Shown piece after piece: positions 35,944-45,074 of a stretch of 64,000 nt of DNA (the first letter of the stretch is position 1; each line of letters begins with the position of its first letter). The position numbers and the translations under genes were made by a program. The DNA lies in NCBI GenBank assembly GCA_963847145.1, contig CAWJYN010000007.1:1059288-1123287 (forward strand), in the 5' to 3' direction. The notes beneath the pieces were generated by a model. That model was not told where the DNA came from, did not search any database, and saw only the letters and a program-made list of their open reading frames with translations. The DNA comes from JABFRJ01 sp963847145. GTDB taxonomy: Bacteria; Pseudomonadota; Alphaproteobacteria; Rhizobiales; Hyphomicrobiaceae.

Positions 35944-38076
35944 ATGAGCAACTGGACCGTCGACACAGCGCCGTTACTGCCAACTTTTGCCTACTGGCTG
36001 GCCGTCGTTATCGCGGCTGCGTCTAGCTGGCTTTCTGCTTTATCAGCGGACGCGGGGCGCGACGTTGCGCACCTTGGCGCTGGGATCGCTGCTGCTAGCA
36101 TTGCGAACCCCACGCTGCGCGAGGAGGAGCGGCAAGGCCTCGCCAACATCGCTGTGGTGGTGATGGATGAGAGCACGTCGCAGACGCTGGCGGACCGGCC
36201 TGAGCAGGCGGCCTCTATCCGACGCGATCTTGAGCAGAAGCTGGCAGGCATTCCCAATCTCGATGTGCGCTATGTCTCGGCGGGTAAGCCCACGGACGGC
36301 GGGCCGGCAGGCACAAACCTGTTCGCTGGGCTCAATCGTGCGCTGGCCAATGTGCCGACCGACCGGCTGGCCGGCGTGATCATGATTACGGACGGTCAGG
36401 TGCACGACGCGCCGGCCGCGGCGGCCGGACTTGGCTTTGACGCGCCGGTGCACACATTGCTGACTGGCAAGCCGGGCGAGTTCGATCGCCGCGTCGAAAT
36501 CGTCAAGGCGCCGAAGTATGGTTTGGTGGGTTCGACGCGGGAGATCGAGGCGCGGGTGATCGAGACCGGGCGTCCACCGTCTGTGGCCGCTGGCCCGGTC
36601 ACGCTGAAAATCCGCCGTGAGGGCAAGCCGGACGAAACGCGCCGTGCGGAGCTTGGCAAAACCGTCGTCATTCCGATGCCGTTCCCGCATGCGGGTGAGA
36701 ACATTGTCGAGATCGAAGTGGAGCCAGTGGCCGGCGAGTTGACGGCGGCCAACAACCGCGTCGTCGTCGTTGCGGAAGGCGTGCGTGAGAACCTACGGGT
36801 GCTGCTGGTGTCCGGCGAACCGCACGCGGGCGAACGCACGTGGCGCAATCTCTTGAAGTCTGACGCCGCCGTCGATCTCGTGCACTTCACTATTTTGCGG
36901 CCGCCGCTGAAGCAAGACGGTACGCCGATCAATCAGCTGTCGCTGATCGCGTTTCCGACGCGGGAACTTTTTTCGGATCGCATCAAGGACTTCGATCTGA
37001 TTATTTTTGATCGCTATCAGAATCGCGACAATATTCTCCAGCAGCTCTACTACGACAACATCGCCAAGTATGTGGAGAACGGCGGCGCGCTGTTGGTCGC
37101 CGCAGGTGACGATTACGCGACGCCGCAGTCGATCGCTAACACACTGCTGGCCCCTGTGCTGCCGGCACAGCCCACGGGGCGGTTGATGGAAAAGCCGTTC
37201 AAGGCGCAGCTCAGCCCCGATGGCCGCAAGCATCCCGTCACGCGCGATCTGCCGGGCTCGCAGAGCGCGACCGGCGACATCACACAGCCGACGTGGGGCC
37301 AATGGTTCCGGCAGGTGGATGTGCAGACCGCGCGCGGGCGCAATCTGCTGAATGGGATTGAGTCGAAGCCGTTGCTGGTGCTTGACCGTAAGGGCAAGGG
37401 CCGCGTGGCGTTGCTGGCGTCCGATCATGCCTGGTTGTGGGCGCGCGGGTTTGACGGCGGCGGGCCGCATACGGATCTGTTGCGCCGTCTTGCGCACTGG
37501 CTGATGAAAGAGCCTGACCTGGAAGAAGAGCGTTTGATTGCGTCTGCCAAAGGGCTGTCGTTGACGATCGAACGCCGCACGATGGAAGAAACCGTGCAGC
37601 CGATCGCGGTGTCCGAGCCGGGTGGGCAGAGCTCACAAGTGAAGCTTGAGCAGTCGCGGCCCGGGCTGTGGCGTGCGACGCTCGAAGTGAAAACGCCGGG
37701 GCTTTACAAGCTCGCCACGCAATCGACGGCGGGGCCGCTCACTGCAGTCGCGCTGGCCGGCATCGACGACCCCAAGGAGATGAGCGAAGTCGTCGCCACC
37801 GATGACAAGATGAAACCCATCGCGGATGCGACTGGTGGCGGCGTGTTCTGGACGCGGGGCAACAGCCTGCTGTCGTCGGCTACGGCCGTCGACCTGCCGC
37901 GCATCTCGATGCTGTCGAATGCGCGGGTGCTGGCCGGTTCTGGTTGGATGGGCCTCAAGGACCGCGAAGCGTTCGTGACCAAGGGCGTCAAAGTCACGCC
38001 GATGTTCAACGGGCTTGCAGCGTTGACAGCGCTGCTGGCGCTGGTGGCACTCGCCTGGTGGCGCGAGGGCCGGTGA
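35944..38076 (+). CDS. BatB-like VWA/glutamine amidotransferase-like membrane protein, N-terminus with compensating frameshifts
   Basis: Fourth gene of the MoxR operon, about 710 residues. Near residue 70 is a VWA metal motif (VVVMDESTSQ, DxSxS). Later parts include a class I glutamine amidotransferase-like region (NLRVLLVSGEPHAGERTWRN, GGALLVAAGDDYATPQSI, VALLASDHAWLWARGFDGGG) and a C-terminal membrane helix (NGLAALTALLALVALAWW). The N-terminal membrane segment is spoiled: between about 36020 and 36103 the family sequence (LAGFLLYQRT, LRTLALGSLLLAL) is in the +1 frame, so one extra base is followed by one missing base. The overall frame is therefore kept but about 28 residues are altered. 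Confidence 0.85.
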   Translation: MSNWTVDTAPLLPTFAYWLAVVIAAASSWLSALSADAGRDVAHLGAGIAAASIANPTLREEERQGLANIAVVVMDESTSQTLADRPEQAASIRRDLEQKLAGIPNLDVRYVSAGKPTDGGPAGTNLFAGLNRALANVPTDRLAGVIMITDGQVHDAPAAAAGLGFDAPVHTLLTGKPGEFDRRVEIVKAPKYGLVGSTREIEARVIETGRPPSVAAGPVTLKIRREGKPDETRRAELGKTVVIPMPFPHAGENIVEIEVEPVAGELTAANNRVVVVAEGVRENLRVLLVSGEPHAGERTWRNLLKSDAAVDLVHFTILRPPLKQDGTPINQLSLIAFPTRELFSDRIKDFDLIIFDRYQNRDNILQQLYYDNIAKYVENGGALLVAAGDDYATPQSIANTLLAPVLPAQPTGRLMEKPFKAQLSPDGRKHPVTRDLPGSQSATGDITQPTWGQWFRQVDVQTARGRNLLNGIESKPLLVLDRKGKGRVALLASDHAWLWARGFDGGGPHTDLLRRLAHWLMKEPDLEEERLIASAKGLSLTIERRTMEETVQPIAVSEPGGQSSQVKLEQSRPGLWRATLEVKTPGLYKLATQSTAGPLTAVALAGIDDPKEMSEVVATDDKMKPIADATGGGVFWTRGNSLLSSATAVDLPRISMLSNARVLAGSGWMGLKDREAFVTKGVKVTPMFNGLAALTALLALVALAWWREGR

Positions 38077-38092
38077 CGGCGCCGGGCTTGAT

Positions 38093-38340
38093 TGGCGGAT
38101 TACGCGATGCTTGTCCGCCCGGATTGCGACTTCCATCGATGCTGGGCGAGCACTGTAGCGGATAAGCGTAGCGCCATCCGCCGATCCAGGGCGACATCTT
38201 TCCGCAGCACGATCCTCGCCCTGCACTGGCGGATGACGGCGCTGAACCGCGCCTCATCCGCCGGATTGCGTGCGCCATCGCGGTAGAGAGGGATTTGTCG
38301 GGTGGCGATGGTGGGGAGGCGAGATCGCGCGCTGGATCGC
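38093..38340. repeat. GGCGGAT-type repeat element, family D copy 1
   Basis: This 430-base gap before the molybdopterin enzyme gene contains several GGCGGATnACGC / GCGCCATCCGCC words. The stretch GGCGGATGACGGCGCTGAAC at 38229-38248 is the inverse of sequence at about 46249-46275, and GAGATCGCGC at about 38320 also recurs at about 46301. A third relative is at 60271-60395. I see no gene in the remaining bases up to 38506. Confidence 0.75.
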
Positions 38341-38506
38341 GCCCGGTTCTCGCCGAGACTCCGGGTGCTGCGTGGGCAGGTGCGATGTCGGGTCTTGGCT
38401 CGAAACGCTCTATGCGAGCGACGTTTTGCGCCACGCCAAGCCGCGACCTTTGCCCCTTTGGGCGAACTGATTTAGGGTCGCGTTTCAGTCATTGCCGAGG
38501 TGCCCG

Positions 38507-40588
38507 ATGCAGAAGCTTGTTGATCGTGGTTTTACGGCCTGTCCGCACGATTGTCCGTCGACGTGTGCGCTGGAGGTGGAGCTGCCGGGCAACAACCGTA
38601 TTGGCCGTGTGCATGGTGCCAAGGCCAACACGTACACCGACGGTGTCATCTGCGCGAAGGTCGCGCGCTACGCTGAACGCGCGCATCATCCGGATCGGTT
38701 GCTGTATCCGCTGCGCCGTGTGGGACCGAAAGGCTCGAAGCGGTTTGAGCGTATTTCGTGGGCTGCAGCGCTGGATATCACTGCGGAGGCATTTTTGAAG
38801 GCTGAGCAGATGCACGGCTCGGAAAGTATCTGGCCCTATTACTACGCGGGCACCATGGGCCTCGTGCAGCGCGACGGGATCAACCGTTTGCGCAATGTGA
38901 AGCGCTACGCGCAGCAATATTCGACTATTTGCACCACACTCGCGTGGACTGGCTACATCGCTGGTACTGGCAAGCTGGCGGGGCCTGATCCGCGCGAGAT
39001 GGCCAAGTCCGATTGCGTCGTGATCTGGGGGACCAACCCGGTCAACACGCAGGTCAATGTGATGACGCATGCGGTCAAGGCACGCAAAGAGCGCGGTGCC
39101 AAGATCGTCGCCATCGACATTTATCAGAACGGCACGATGGCGCAGGCTGACATGGCGCTGTGCCTGCGGCCCGGAACGGATGGCGCGCTGGCGTGCGCTG
39201 TGATGCACGTGCTGTTCCGCGATGGGTATGCCAACTGGCCGTATCTTGATCGATACACCGACTGCCCGCGCGATCTCGAGACGCACTTGCGGACGAAAAC
39301 GCCAGAGTGGGCGGCGGCGATCACGGGGTTGACGGCCGCCGAGATTGAGGCGTTTGCAAAGCTTGTCGGCACCACGCCGAAGACGTTCTTCCGGCTTGGT
39401 TATGGTTTTGCGCGGCAGCGAAACGGGGCTGCGAACATGCATGCTGCGGCGAGTATCGCATCGGTGACGGGCGCATGGCTGCACGAAGGTGGCGGCGCGT
39501 TCCATAACAACGGCGCGATTTATCACTGGAACAAGGGCATGATCGAAGCGCCGGATGCGCTCGACCCGGACGGGCGGCAACTCGACATGAGCCGCATCGG
39601 TGATGTGCTCACCGGTAATCGGCACGACCTCAAAGGTGGCCCGCCGATCACCGCGATGATCCTGCAAAACACCAATCCGGTGGAAGTTGCGCCGGAACAA
39701 CGCAAGGTGAAGGCGGGTTTTGCGCGTGAGGACCTGTTCATGTGCGTGCACGAACAATTCATGACCTCGACCGCGGCGATGGCCGACATCGTGCTGCCGG
39801 CGACGATGTTCACCGAGCATGACGACGTTTATCAGGGCGGCGGGCATCAACATATCTTACTGGGGCCGAAGCTGGTCGAGCCACCGGGTGAATGCTGGTC
39901 GAACCACGATGTGATTGCCGGGCTCGCCAGCCGTGTGGGTGCCGAGCATCCAGGCTTTGGCATGACACCGCGCGCGTTGATCGACTGGACTTTGCAGAAC
40001 TCCGGCTGGGGTACGCTCGCAGCGCTTGAGCAAACCAAATGGATTGATTGTCAGCCAGACTTCGAGACGTCGCACTCGATCAAAGGTTTTGGCTATGCGG
40101 ACGGCAAGTTCAAGTTCCGGCCCGATTGGGACAACGTGCCGTCGGCGCGGCGCATGGAGTTGGGTCTGGGGGCCACCATGCCGCCGTTGCCGGACCATTG
40201 GGACGTGACGGAGAATGCGGATGCAACGCATCCGTTCCGCATGGCGACCAGCCCGTCGCGCAGTTATCTCAACTCCTCGTTCAACGAGACACCGTCGAGC
40301 CAGAAGCGGGAAGGCAAGCCGCGGGCGAAAATTCATCCCGATGACATGGTCAAGCTGGGGCTGGTTGATGGTGCCAAGATCCGTATGGGCAACGAACGCG
40401 GCGAGATCGGGCTGTGGGCGGAGAGTTTCCCCGGCGTGCTGCACGGAGTGGTGATCGTCGAGGGCATCGCGCCCAACGACCAGTTCGAGGGTGGCGAGGG
40501 CATCAACACGTTAACGAGTGCCGCCCAAGCCGCACCCTACGGCGGCGCGCCGTTCCACGACAATCACGTATGGATCAAGGCGGGGTGA
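38507..40588 (+). CDS. Molybdopterin-dependent oxidoreductase (DMSO reductase superfamily)
   Basis: A 693-residue bis-MGD enzyme. A 4Fe-4S binding site sits at the start: Cys12, Cys16, Cys20 and Cys49 (ACPHDCPSTC ... GVICAK). The molybdopterin domains follow (VVIWGTNPVNTQVNVM, RLGYGFARQRNGAAN, FTEHDDVYQGGGHQH) and the C-terminal cofactor-binding barrel (IHPDDMVKLGLVDGAKI). There is no Tat signal, so it is cytoplasmic. The start at 38507 has GAGG six bases before it. No electron-transfer subunit is adjacent. The subgroup is often annotated only as a formate dehydrogenase-like or polysulfide reductase-like protein; substrate is unknown. Confidence 0.92.
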   Translation: MQKLVDRGFTACPHDCPSTCALEVELPGNNRIGRVHGAKANTYTDGVICAKVARYAERAHHPDRLLYPLRRVGPKGSKRFERISWAAALDITAEAFLKAEQMHGSESIWPYYYAGTMGLVQRDGINRLRNVKRYAQQYSTICTTLAWTGYIAGTGKLAGPDPREMAKSDCVVIWGTNPVNTQVNVMTHAVKARKERGAKIVAIDIYQNGTMAQADMALCLRPGTDGALACAVMHVLFRDGYANWPYLDRYTDCPRDLETHLRTKTPEWAAAITGLTAAEIEAFAKLVGTTPKTFFRLGYGFARQRNGAANMHAAASIASVTGAWLHEGGGAFHNNGAIYHWNKGMIEAPDALDPDGRQLDMSRIGDVLTGNRHDLKGGPPITAMILQNTNPVEVAPEQRKVKAGFAREDLFMCVHEQFMTSTAAMADIVLPATMFTEHDDVYQGGGHQHILLGPKLVEPPGECWSNHDVIAGLASRVGAEHPGFGMTPRALIDWTLQNSGWGTLAALEQTKWIDCQPDFETSHSIKGFGYADGKFKFRPDWDNVPSARRMELGLGATMPPLPDHWDVTENADATHPFRMATSPSRSYLNSSFNETPSSQKREGKPRAKIHPDDMVKLGLVDGAKIRMGNERGEIGLWAESFPGVLHGVVIVEGIAPNDQFEGGEGINTLTSAAQAAPYGGAPFHDNHVWIKAG

Positions 40589-40847
40589 GGCGCAGGAGAA
40601 TGGGGAGAGACGGGGTCGGTAAACCGGGGCAGCCCCAAGGGTCAGAGCCGGTTCCGGGCCACATCCTGACTTCAATCGTTATCGTAAACATCTGCCCGGC
40701 TTGGTTTTTAAGGCATGGGCATGGTAAGGTTCCGTGTGCTGGGACGGGGGTGGCCGGGCACTGGTGAGCGTTGTTGTGTCTCTGTGAGTTCGAGGATCTG
40801 TGAAGAAGCCCCGCCCGCACAAAACCAGCCGGAAAGGGCGCAGCGCA

Positions 40848-42473
40848 ATGAAGCGCACGCCGTCTGAGCGTGTGCGGGCCGAAAGCGTGCGGGTTGGCAC
40901 GGCGGCCGAGGTGGCGGCGCCGGAGTTGGTTTTCACTCCCGGCGCGCTGTCGGCGCCCAATACTGCAGAGCACGCCAAAGCGAAATCGCGCGCTGACGAC
41001 GCCTGGCGCTGGCGAGGTGTGGCGGCAGGACCGGCCGGTCACCGGACCGGGGGTAAGACACGCCGTGCCAAAGGCCCGCCACCGCCGAAGGCACAGTCGA
41101 AGCAGCGCACGCCCCATGCTGTCGCAGCGCCTGTGCGTGCAGCCTCGAAACGCGTTTCGAAATTGGCGCCGCATCTTGAAGCGCGGCTTGCTGCGCCGCT
41201 GCCGTCGCCGCATGTGCCCACGCCGATTGTGCGGCTGGCGCGACAGCGCGTCTCGGCGGCGTGGCAGGCGGATCGCATGGCGGCCGTGCTGCTGCTGCTG
41301 CCGACGTTGATTGCGGCGATGTTTTTGGCGGCCTTGCCACGGGTGAAGGCGCCGCTGGAGCGGACAGCGATCGTGGCCAGTCTCAAGATACCGGCGCCGG
41401 AGGTGATTGCCGTGGTGCCGCTGCCGCCGATTGCGCCCGCCATTGAACATTTGCCAGCGGGCGCAGGTGTTGCTGCGCGGGATCTGGCCGCGGCGGTGCC
41501 CGCGCTGGCGCGTGATATCGCTGATTTGGCACCGCGCTATCGCCGGCCGCCGGAAGCGCTGGCACTGCCGGTGCCCATGGCGGTGCATGATCTGGCACAA
41601 GCCGTGGTGGCGTTGGAACGGGATGGACCGCGCGCGCTGCTGGCGGCATCTGCGCAGGCACTCACTGGGCATGCTGGACGGCCGCCGTTCGTGCGTCAGC
41701 CGGAAGCGCTGGCGGCGCTGGCGATTGTGGCGGTGCCCTCTGTTGCGCAGCCGGTGCTCGCGGCGTTGCCGCCGGATGTGCATATGCCAGCGACGAGCAT
41801 CGAGACTGCGGCGTCGTCGTGCCGGGCGCCGGCCGGATTGCTGGCGGCGCGCAGCAAGCGCGATGGGCCGAAGCCCACGCCGCCGTTGCCGCCGTTGAAT
41901 CCTGATCTGCTGCTGGCGGATGATCCACACCGCTTCGGGCTGGCGCTTTCTGACGCTGCCAAGGCGCAGTCGCATGATCTGGTGATCTATAACGCCCGCT
42001 ATATGCAGATCGCCTACCCGCGGGGCGATGTGCCGGCGTTGTTTGGCGTCTGTACGGACGTTGTCATCCGGGCCTACCGGGCGCTGGACATCGACTTGCA
42101 GGAGCTGGTGCACCAGAGCCGCACGGGGCCGACGGATACCAGCATCGATCACCGGCGGACGGAGCTGTTGCGCAAGTTCTTTGCGACACACGGGGAAAGC
42201 CATCCGGTGACGCCGTACAGCGAGGACTATTTGCCCGGCGATATCGTCACCTACTACCGGCCGCAGAACAAATCATCGACGGCGCACATTGCAGTGGTGA
42301 CGGATGAGATTGCGCCGTCGGGCCGGCCGATGATCGCGCATAACCGTGGCTGGGGTGTGCAACTCGAAGACGCGCTGTTTGTCGATCAGATGACGGGCCA
42401 CTACCGGTTCCGTGGGCTGAGCACGACGGCAGTGGCCGCCTTGCCGCGGAATGCGGTATGGTGTGGCGCTTAA
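40848..42473 (+). CDS. DUF1287 domain protein with long low-complexity N-terminus
   Basis: A 541-residue protein. The last 190 residues are DUF1287, a papain/NlpC-like fold: GVCTDVVIRAYRALDIDLQ with Cys near residue 402 as candidate nucleophile, DYLPGDIVTYYRP and HIAVVTDEI with a possible catalytic His. About residues 145-165 form one membrane helix (MAAVLLLLPTLIAAMFLAAL). The rest is Ala/Pro/Arg-rich and probably disordered. I chose the ATG at 40848, which has GGAAAGG before it; the frame opens at a GTG (40800). DUF1287 proteins such as YijF are exported in enteric bacteria; the long N-terminus here is unusual. Role unknown, maybe cell wall. Confidence 0.85.
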   Translation: MKRTPSERVRAESVRVGTAAEVAAPELVFTPGALSAPNTAEHAKAKSRADDAWRWRGVAAGPAGHRTGGKTRRAKGPPPPKAQSKQRTPHAVAAPVRAASKRVSKLAPHLEARLAAPLPSPHVPTPIVRLARQRVSAAWQADRMAAVLLLLPTLIAAMFLAALPRVKAPLERTAIVASLKIPAPEVIAVVPLPPIAPAIEHLPAGAGVAARDLAAAVPALARDIADLAPRYRRPPEALALPVPMAVHDLAQAVVALERDGPRALLAASAQALTGHAGRPPFVRQPEALAALAIVAVPSVAQPVLAALPPDVHMPATSIETAASSCRAPAGLLAARSKRDGPKPTPPLPPLNPDLLLADDPHRFGLALSDAAKAQSHDLVIYNARYMQIAYPRGDVPALFGVCTDVVIRAYRALDIDLQELVHQSRTGPTDTSIDHRRTELLRKFFATHGESHPVTPYSEDYLPGDIVTYYRPQNKSSTAHIAVVTDEIAPSGRPMIAHNRGWGVQLEDALFVDQMTGHYRFRGLSTTAVAALPRNAVWCGA

Positions 42474-42902
42474 GCGGCCGTTGACGCGGGTTGCCGACGC
42501 GGCGCGGCCGGTGGCCGCGCGGAGCCCGGTTGCGGCCAGTGGCGACGGCGAGGTGGCGGTACTCTTGAAGCCGCCGGCGAGCGCCGCGATGAGCCCGCCC
42601 ATGAGCTTGGGTCTGGCCGGCGTTACACCCCTGCCGCGGGCGACGGCTACACGCTGTGAGGGACCCCCGCGCGGGGCTGGCGCTGTAGCCTGCCGGCTGC
42701 CGTCCGTATCACCTTCGGCTCACCCCTGATTTAATAATACTCTTGTTTACTCGTTGTTAAGCGCGGGTTGCTTATTTAACGTCTGAACTTGCTTGATGTT
42801 GTCTTGCCGGCCGCGCCTGGCTCCGACCGTGCCGCACGCTTTGTTCGTGGCACCCGGCGGAACAAGCGGGGGGTGTGCAACTGCCTGGAAAAACAATTAC
42901 CC
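42474..42902. other. Intergenic stretch with AT-rich promoter-like region
   Basis: The first 250 bases are GC-rich and carry Ala/Pro/Arg-rich frames on both strands that I do not believe. At 42725-42790 the DNA becomes clearly AT-rich (ATTTAATAATACTC, TTGCTTATTTAACG), unlike its surroundings, and probably holds the promoter of the next gene. Confidence 0.45.
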
Positions 42903-43367
42903 GTGCTCTTTGATTTCGACATTCCGGTCATCGAGACCTACCGGCAGCTGATGGGCGTCATCGTGGTGGTGGCGATCGTTGCGACGGCGGTGCGGCTGCT
43001 GCGTGTCGCAAAGCGTGCTAATCTGCGATTCGCAAAGCGTGGTGCGCAGCGTCGATCCGAAAGAGCCCCGATGTCCGCTGACACGGCACCACTGAAACCT
43101 GCCATGACTATGGCGGCGCAGCGCTTTGACGATGCAGACCGGCGCGCGTTCGACCGGCTGGCGACGCTGATCGATGGTGTTCACACTCGGGCGGCGCAGC
43201 TGTCGGAAACACAATCCAGGGCGGCGCTCAAGCTGGATACGGCCGAGATGGCTGTGCACCGGCTGCTGGCTGATATCGACGGCATCATGACGGTGCCGCG
43301 GGCCGCAAATCCACCAGCGGTAACGGCGGTTGAGGCCACAGCGCCCCGCGCGACGATTGCCGCTTAA
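42903..43367 (+). CDS. Small membrane-anchored protein (hypothetical)
   Basis: A 154-residue protein if it starts at the GTG at 42903; the frame opens at 42789. It has one membrane helix at about residues 16-34 (MGVIVVVAIVATAVRLLRV), then a basic region and a helical, Ala-rich cytoplasmic tail (DDADRRAFDRLATLIDGVH, LDTAEMAVHRLLADIDGIM) that could form a coiled coil. No family recognised. The AT-rich promoter-like region upstream supports expression. Confidence 0.55.
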   Translation: MLFDFDIPVIETYRQLMGVIVVVAIVATAVRLLRVAKRANLRFAKRGAQRRSERAPMSADTAPLKPAMTMAAQRFDDADRRAFDRLATLIDGVHTRAAQLSETQSRAALKLDTAEMAVHRLLADIDGIMTVPRAANPPAVTAVEATAPRATIAA

Positions 43368-43371
43368 GACC

Positions 43372-44319
43372 TTACTCTCCGACCAGCCAGCGCAGGTTGG
43401 CGATCAACAGCGTGCTGGTTGCTGCGCCGAGCAGCGTGCCGAGGGCCACCGCGCCAGATGCTGAGTTCACGACGCGGTTGGTGCGTTGGGCAAACAGAAA
43501 CGCGTTCGCGCCGGCTGGCATGGATGCGAAGATCAGGGCGACTTCTGCGGCCACCTTCGGCAAGGCAAAGGTGTAGATCGCCAGGCCATAGACGGCTGCC
43601 GGCAACACCAGCAACTTCAAGATCAACACGCTCGTCAGCGTCGGCAGTTGGCCCTTAATGGCGAACCGCGTCAGGCTCGCGCCAAGCGCGATCTGCGCAC
43701 AGGGGATGCCGGCCTGGCCGAGCAAGGCGAGGCTGCTGTCGAGGGCTTTCGGCAGACTGAGCTCGCCGAGCCGCCACAGGGCACCGGCGGCGATGCCGAT
43801 AATCAAAGGATTGCGGATCAGCTCGTTGACGAGATCGCTGGCAATGGCGAAAGCCGAGCGGCCTTTGGTTTGTTCGACGCTCTGTTGATGGAGGGTGCCG
43901 AAGAACCACAGCAGCGGCGTGTGGATGCCGAGCAAGGCGGCCATGGGAGCTGCACCCTCCTGGCCGACGACGGCAAGCACCAGCGGAATACCGATCATGA
44001 CGATGTTGCCGAAGCATGATGTCATCGCAATCGTCGCGCCGTCGATGGCTGGGCGGCGCAACAGGACGCGGGTGCCGGCCGTCGCCAGCGCCCAGACAAT
44101 GGCAATGCCGCCGAAATAGGCGAGGACGATGCGGGCCGAGCCCGGCTGTCCCGGTGCGGCGGTGGCAATCGAGCGGAACAGCAGGGCAGGCATGGCGAAG
44201 TTGAAGGCAAACTCGGTGATGCCTTTTTGAGCGGTCTCGCTCAAGAGGCTGGCGCGGGCCGCGACGTATCCAACCGCGACAAGGACAAAGATCGGCGCGA
44301 CGATTGTCAGGACGGACAT
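43372..44319 (-). CDS. AEC-family (auxin efflux carrier-like) permease
   Basis: A 315-residue inner-membrane transporter with about ten helices in two halves, e.g. VLTIVAPIFVLVAVGYVAA, FNFAMPALLFRSIA, SCFGNIVMIGIPLVLAVVG, GQAGIPCAQIALGASLTRF and PAGANAFLFAQRTNRV. These match the AEC family, whose bacterial members move malonate, malate or other small organic acids. It is convergent with the small gene at 42903, ending 4 bases after it. Substrate unknown. Confidence 0.92.
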   Translation of the reverse strand: MSVLTIVAPIFVLVAVGYVAARASLLSETAQKGITEFAFNFAMPALLFRSIATAAPGQPGSARIVLAYFGGIAIVWALATAGTRVLLRRPAIDGATIAMTSCFGNIVMIGIPLVLAVVGQEGAAPMAALLGIHTPLLWFFGTLHQQSVEQTKGRSAFAIASDLVNELIRNPLIIGIAAGALWRLGELSLPKALDSSLALLGQAGIPCAQIALGASLTRFAIKGQLPTLTSVLILKLLVLPAAVYGLAIYTFALPKVAAEVALIFASMPAGANAFLFAQRTNRVVNSASGAVALGTLLGAATSTLLIANLRWLVGE

Positions 44320-44454
44320 GGGGGATGGGGTTCCTGGTGCACGGCAGATCGCTGTCTGCGCGTAGCATCAGGGCATGCCGCAGTGCGAGCAAAAAGAAGC
44401 CGCCCCACCGGAGCGGTGAGGCGGTTCGGACGGCATGAACACGGCGGGGAAGGA

Positions 44455-44841
44455 TCAATCTTTCGTCAGAAACAGCCAGCGGCGCCAGAAAGAGACCTGC
44501 CGGTCGTTGGTTTCCGTTTTGACTTGCCGGTACGCGCCGATCTGTTCGTCGTGGATCTTTTCGTACTCTTTGCGCGAGATACGACCATCTTCTTTGGCAC
44601 GGGCAATGTCGGCGTTGATCTTGGCCTGTTCGGCGTTGAGGTCGCGGTATTCGCGGCGGGTGAGCTGGCCATTGTAACGGCCCTGCTCGATGCGCTGGCG
44701 GAGGACGTCGCGGTTGGCATCGAGGGTATCGTCGCGGCCGGCGAGGGCGGCACCGGAGGCCAGCATGAGGCCGGTGATCAGGCCAGTGGCGGCGGCGAGC
44801 ATGGTTTTGGTGCGGAGAGTGTTGACAGCGGGGGCGGTCAT
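44455..44841 (-). CDS. Small exported helical protein (hypothetical)
   Basis: A 128-residue protein with a signal peptide (TMLAAATGLITGLMLASGAALAG, cleavage near ALA-GR). The mature part is charged and helical with a repeated motif: RIEQGRYNGQLTRREYRDL and ARAKEDGRISRKEYEKIHD, each like an EF-hand-less DGxIxxxEY helical hairpin. The start at 44841 sits right before the signal peptide; the frame extends to 45081. I recognise no named family. It is divergent from the Rieske oxygenase gene. Confidence 0.75.
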   Translation of the reverse strand: MTAPAVNTLRTKTMLAAATGLITGLMLASGAALAGRDDTLDANRDVLRQRIEQGRYNGQLTRREYRDLNAEQAKINADIARAKEDGRISRKEYEKIHDEQIGAYRQVKTETNDRQVSFWRRWLFLTKD

Positions 44842-45074
44842 GGCGCTTCGGGTCCCTGGATTGTGGCGGACTTGATGTCTGCCGGTTGGTTGGCGGTTGC
44901 AGCAGTTGTTGTGAGAACAGTCGTAATCCCCGGCTGCTAAACCGGCGCTGAACCCGGCTTGCAGACTTCGTTCATCGGCGGAACCTGGCGATAAGAAACG
45001 GAAAGTTGGGGTGCTGTGCAGGGCGGGCACGGCGTGGCATGTTTGGGTGACGCATGCGCGAGGAGGTCTGATCT

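Noticed and set aside
38492..39853. A 454-codon minus-strand frame opposite the molybdopterin enzyme
   Set aside because: His/Arg-rich shadow without any domain; the plus frame has the Fe-S and cofactor motifs.
42273..42729. Frames on both strands between the DUF1287 gene and the next gene
   Set aside because: Ala/Pro/Arg-rich, overlapping, with no initiation signals.
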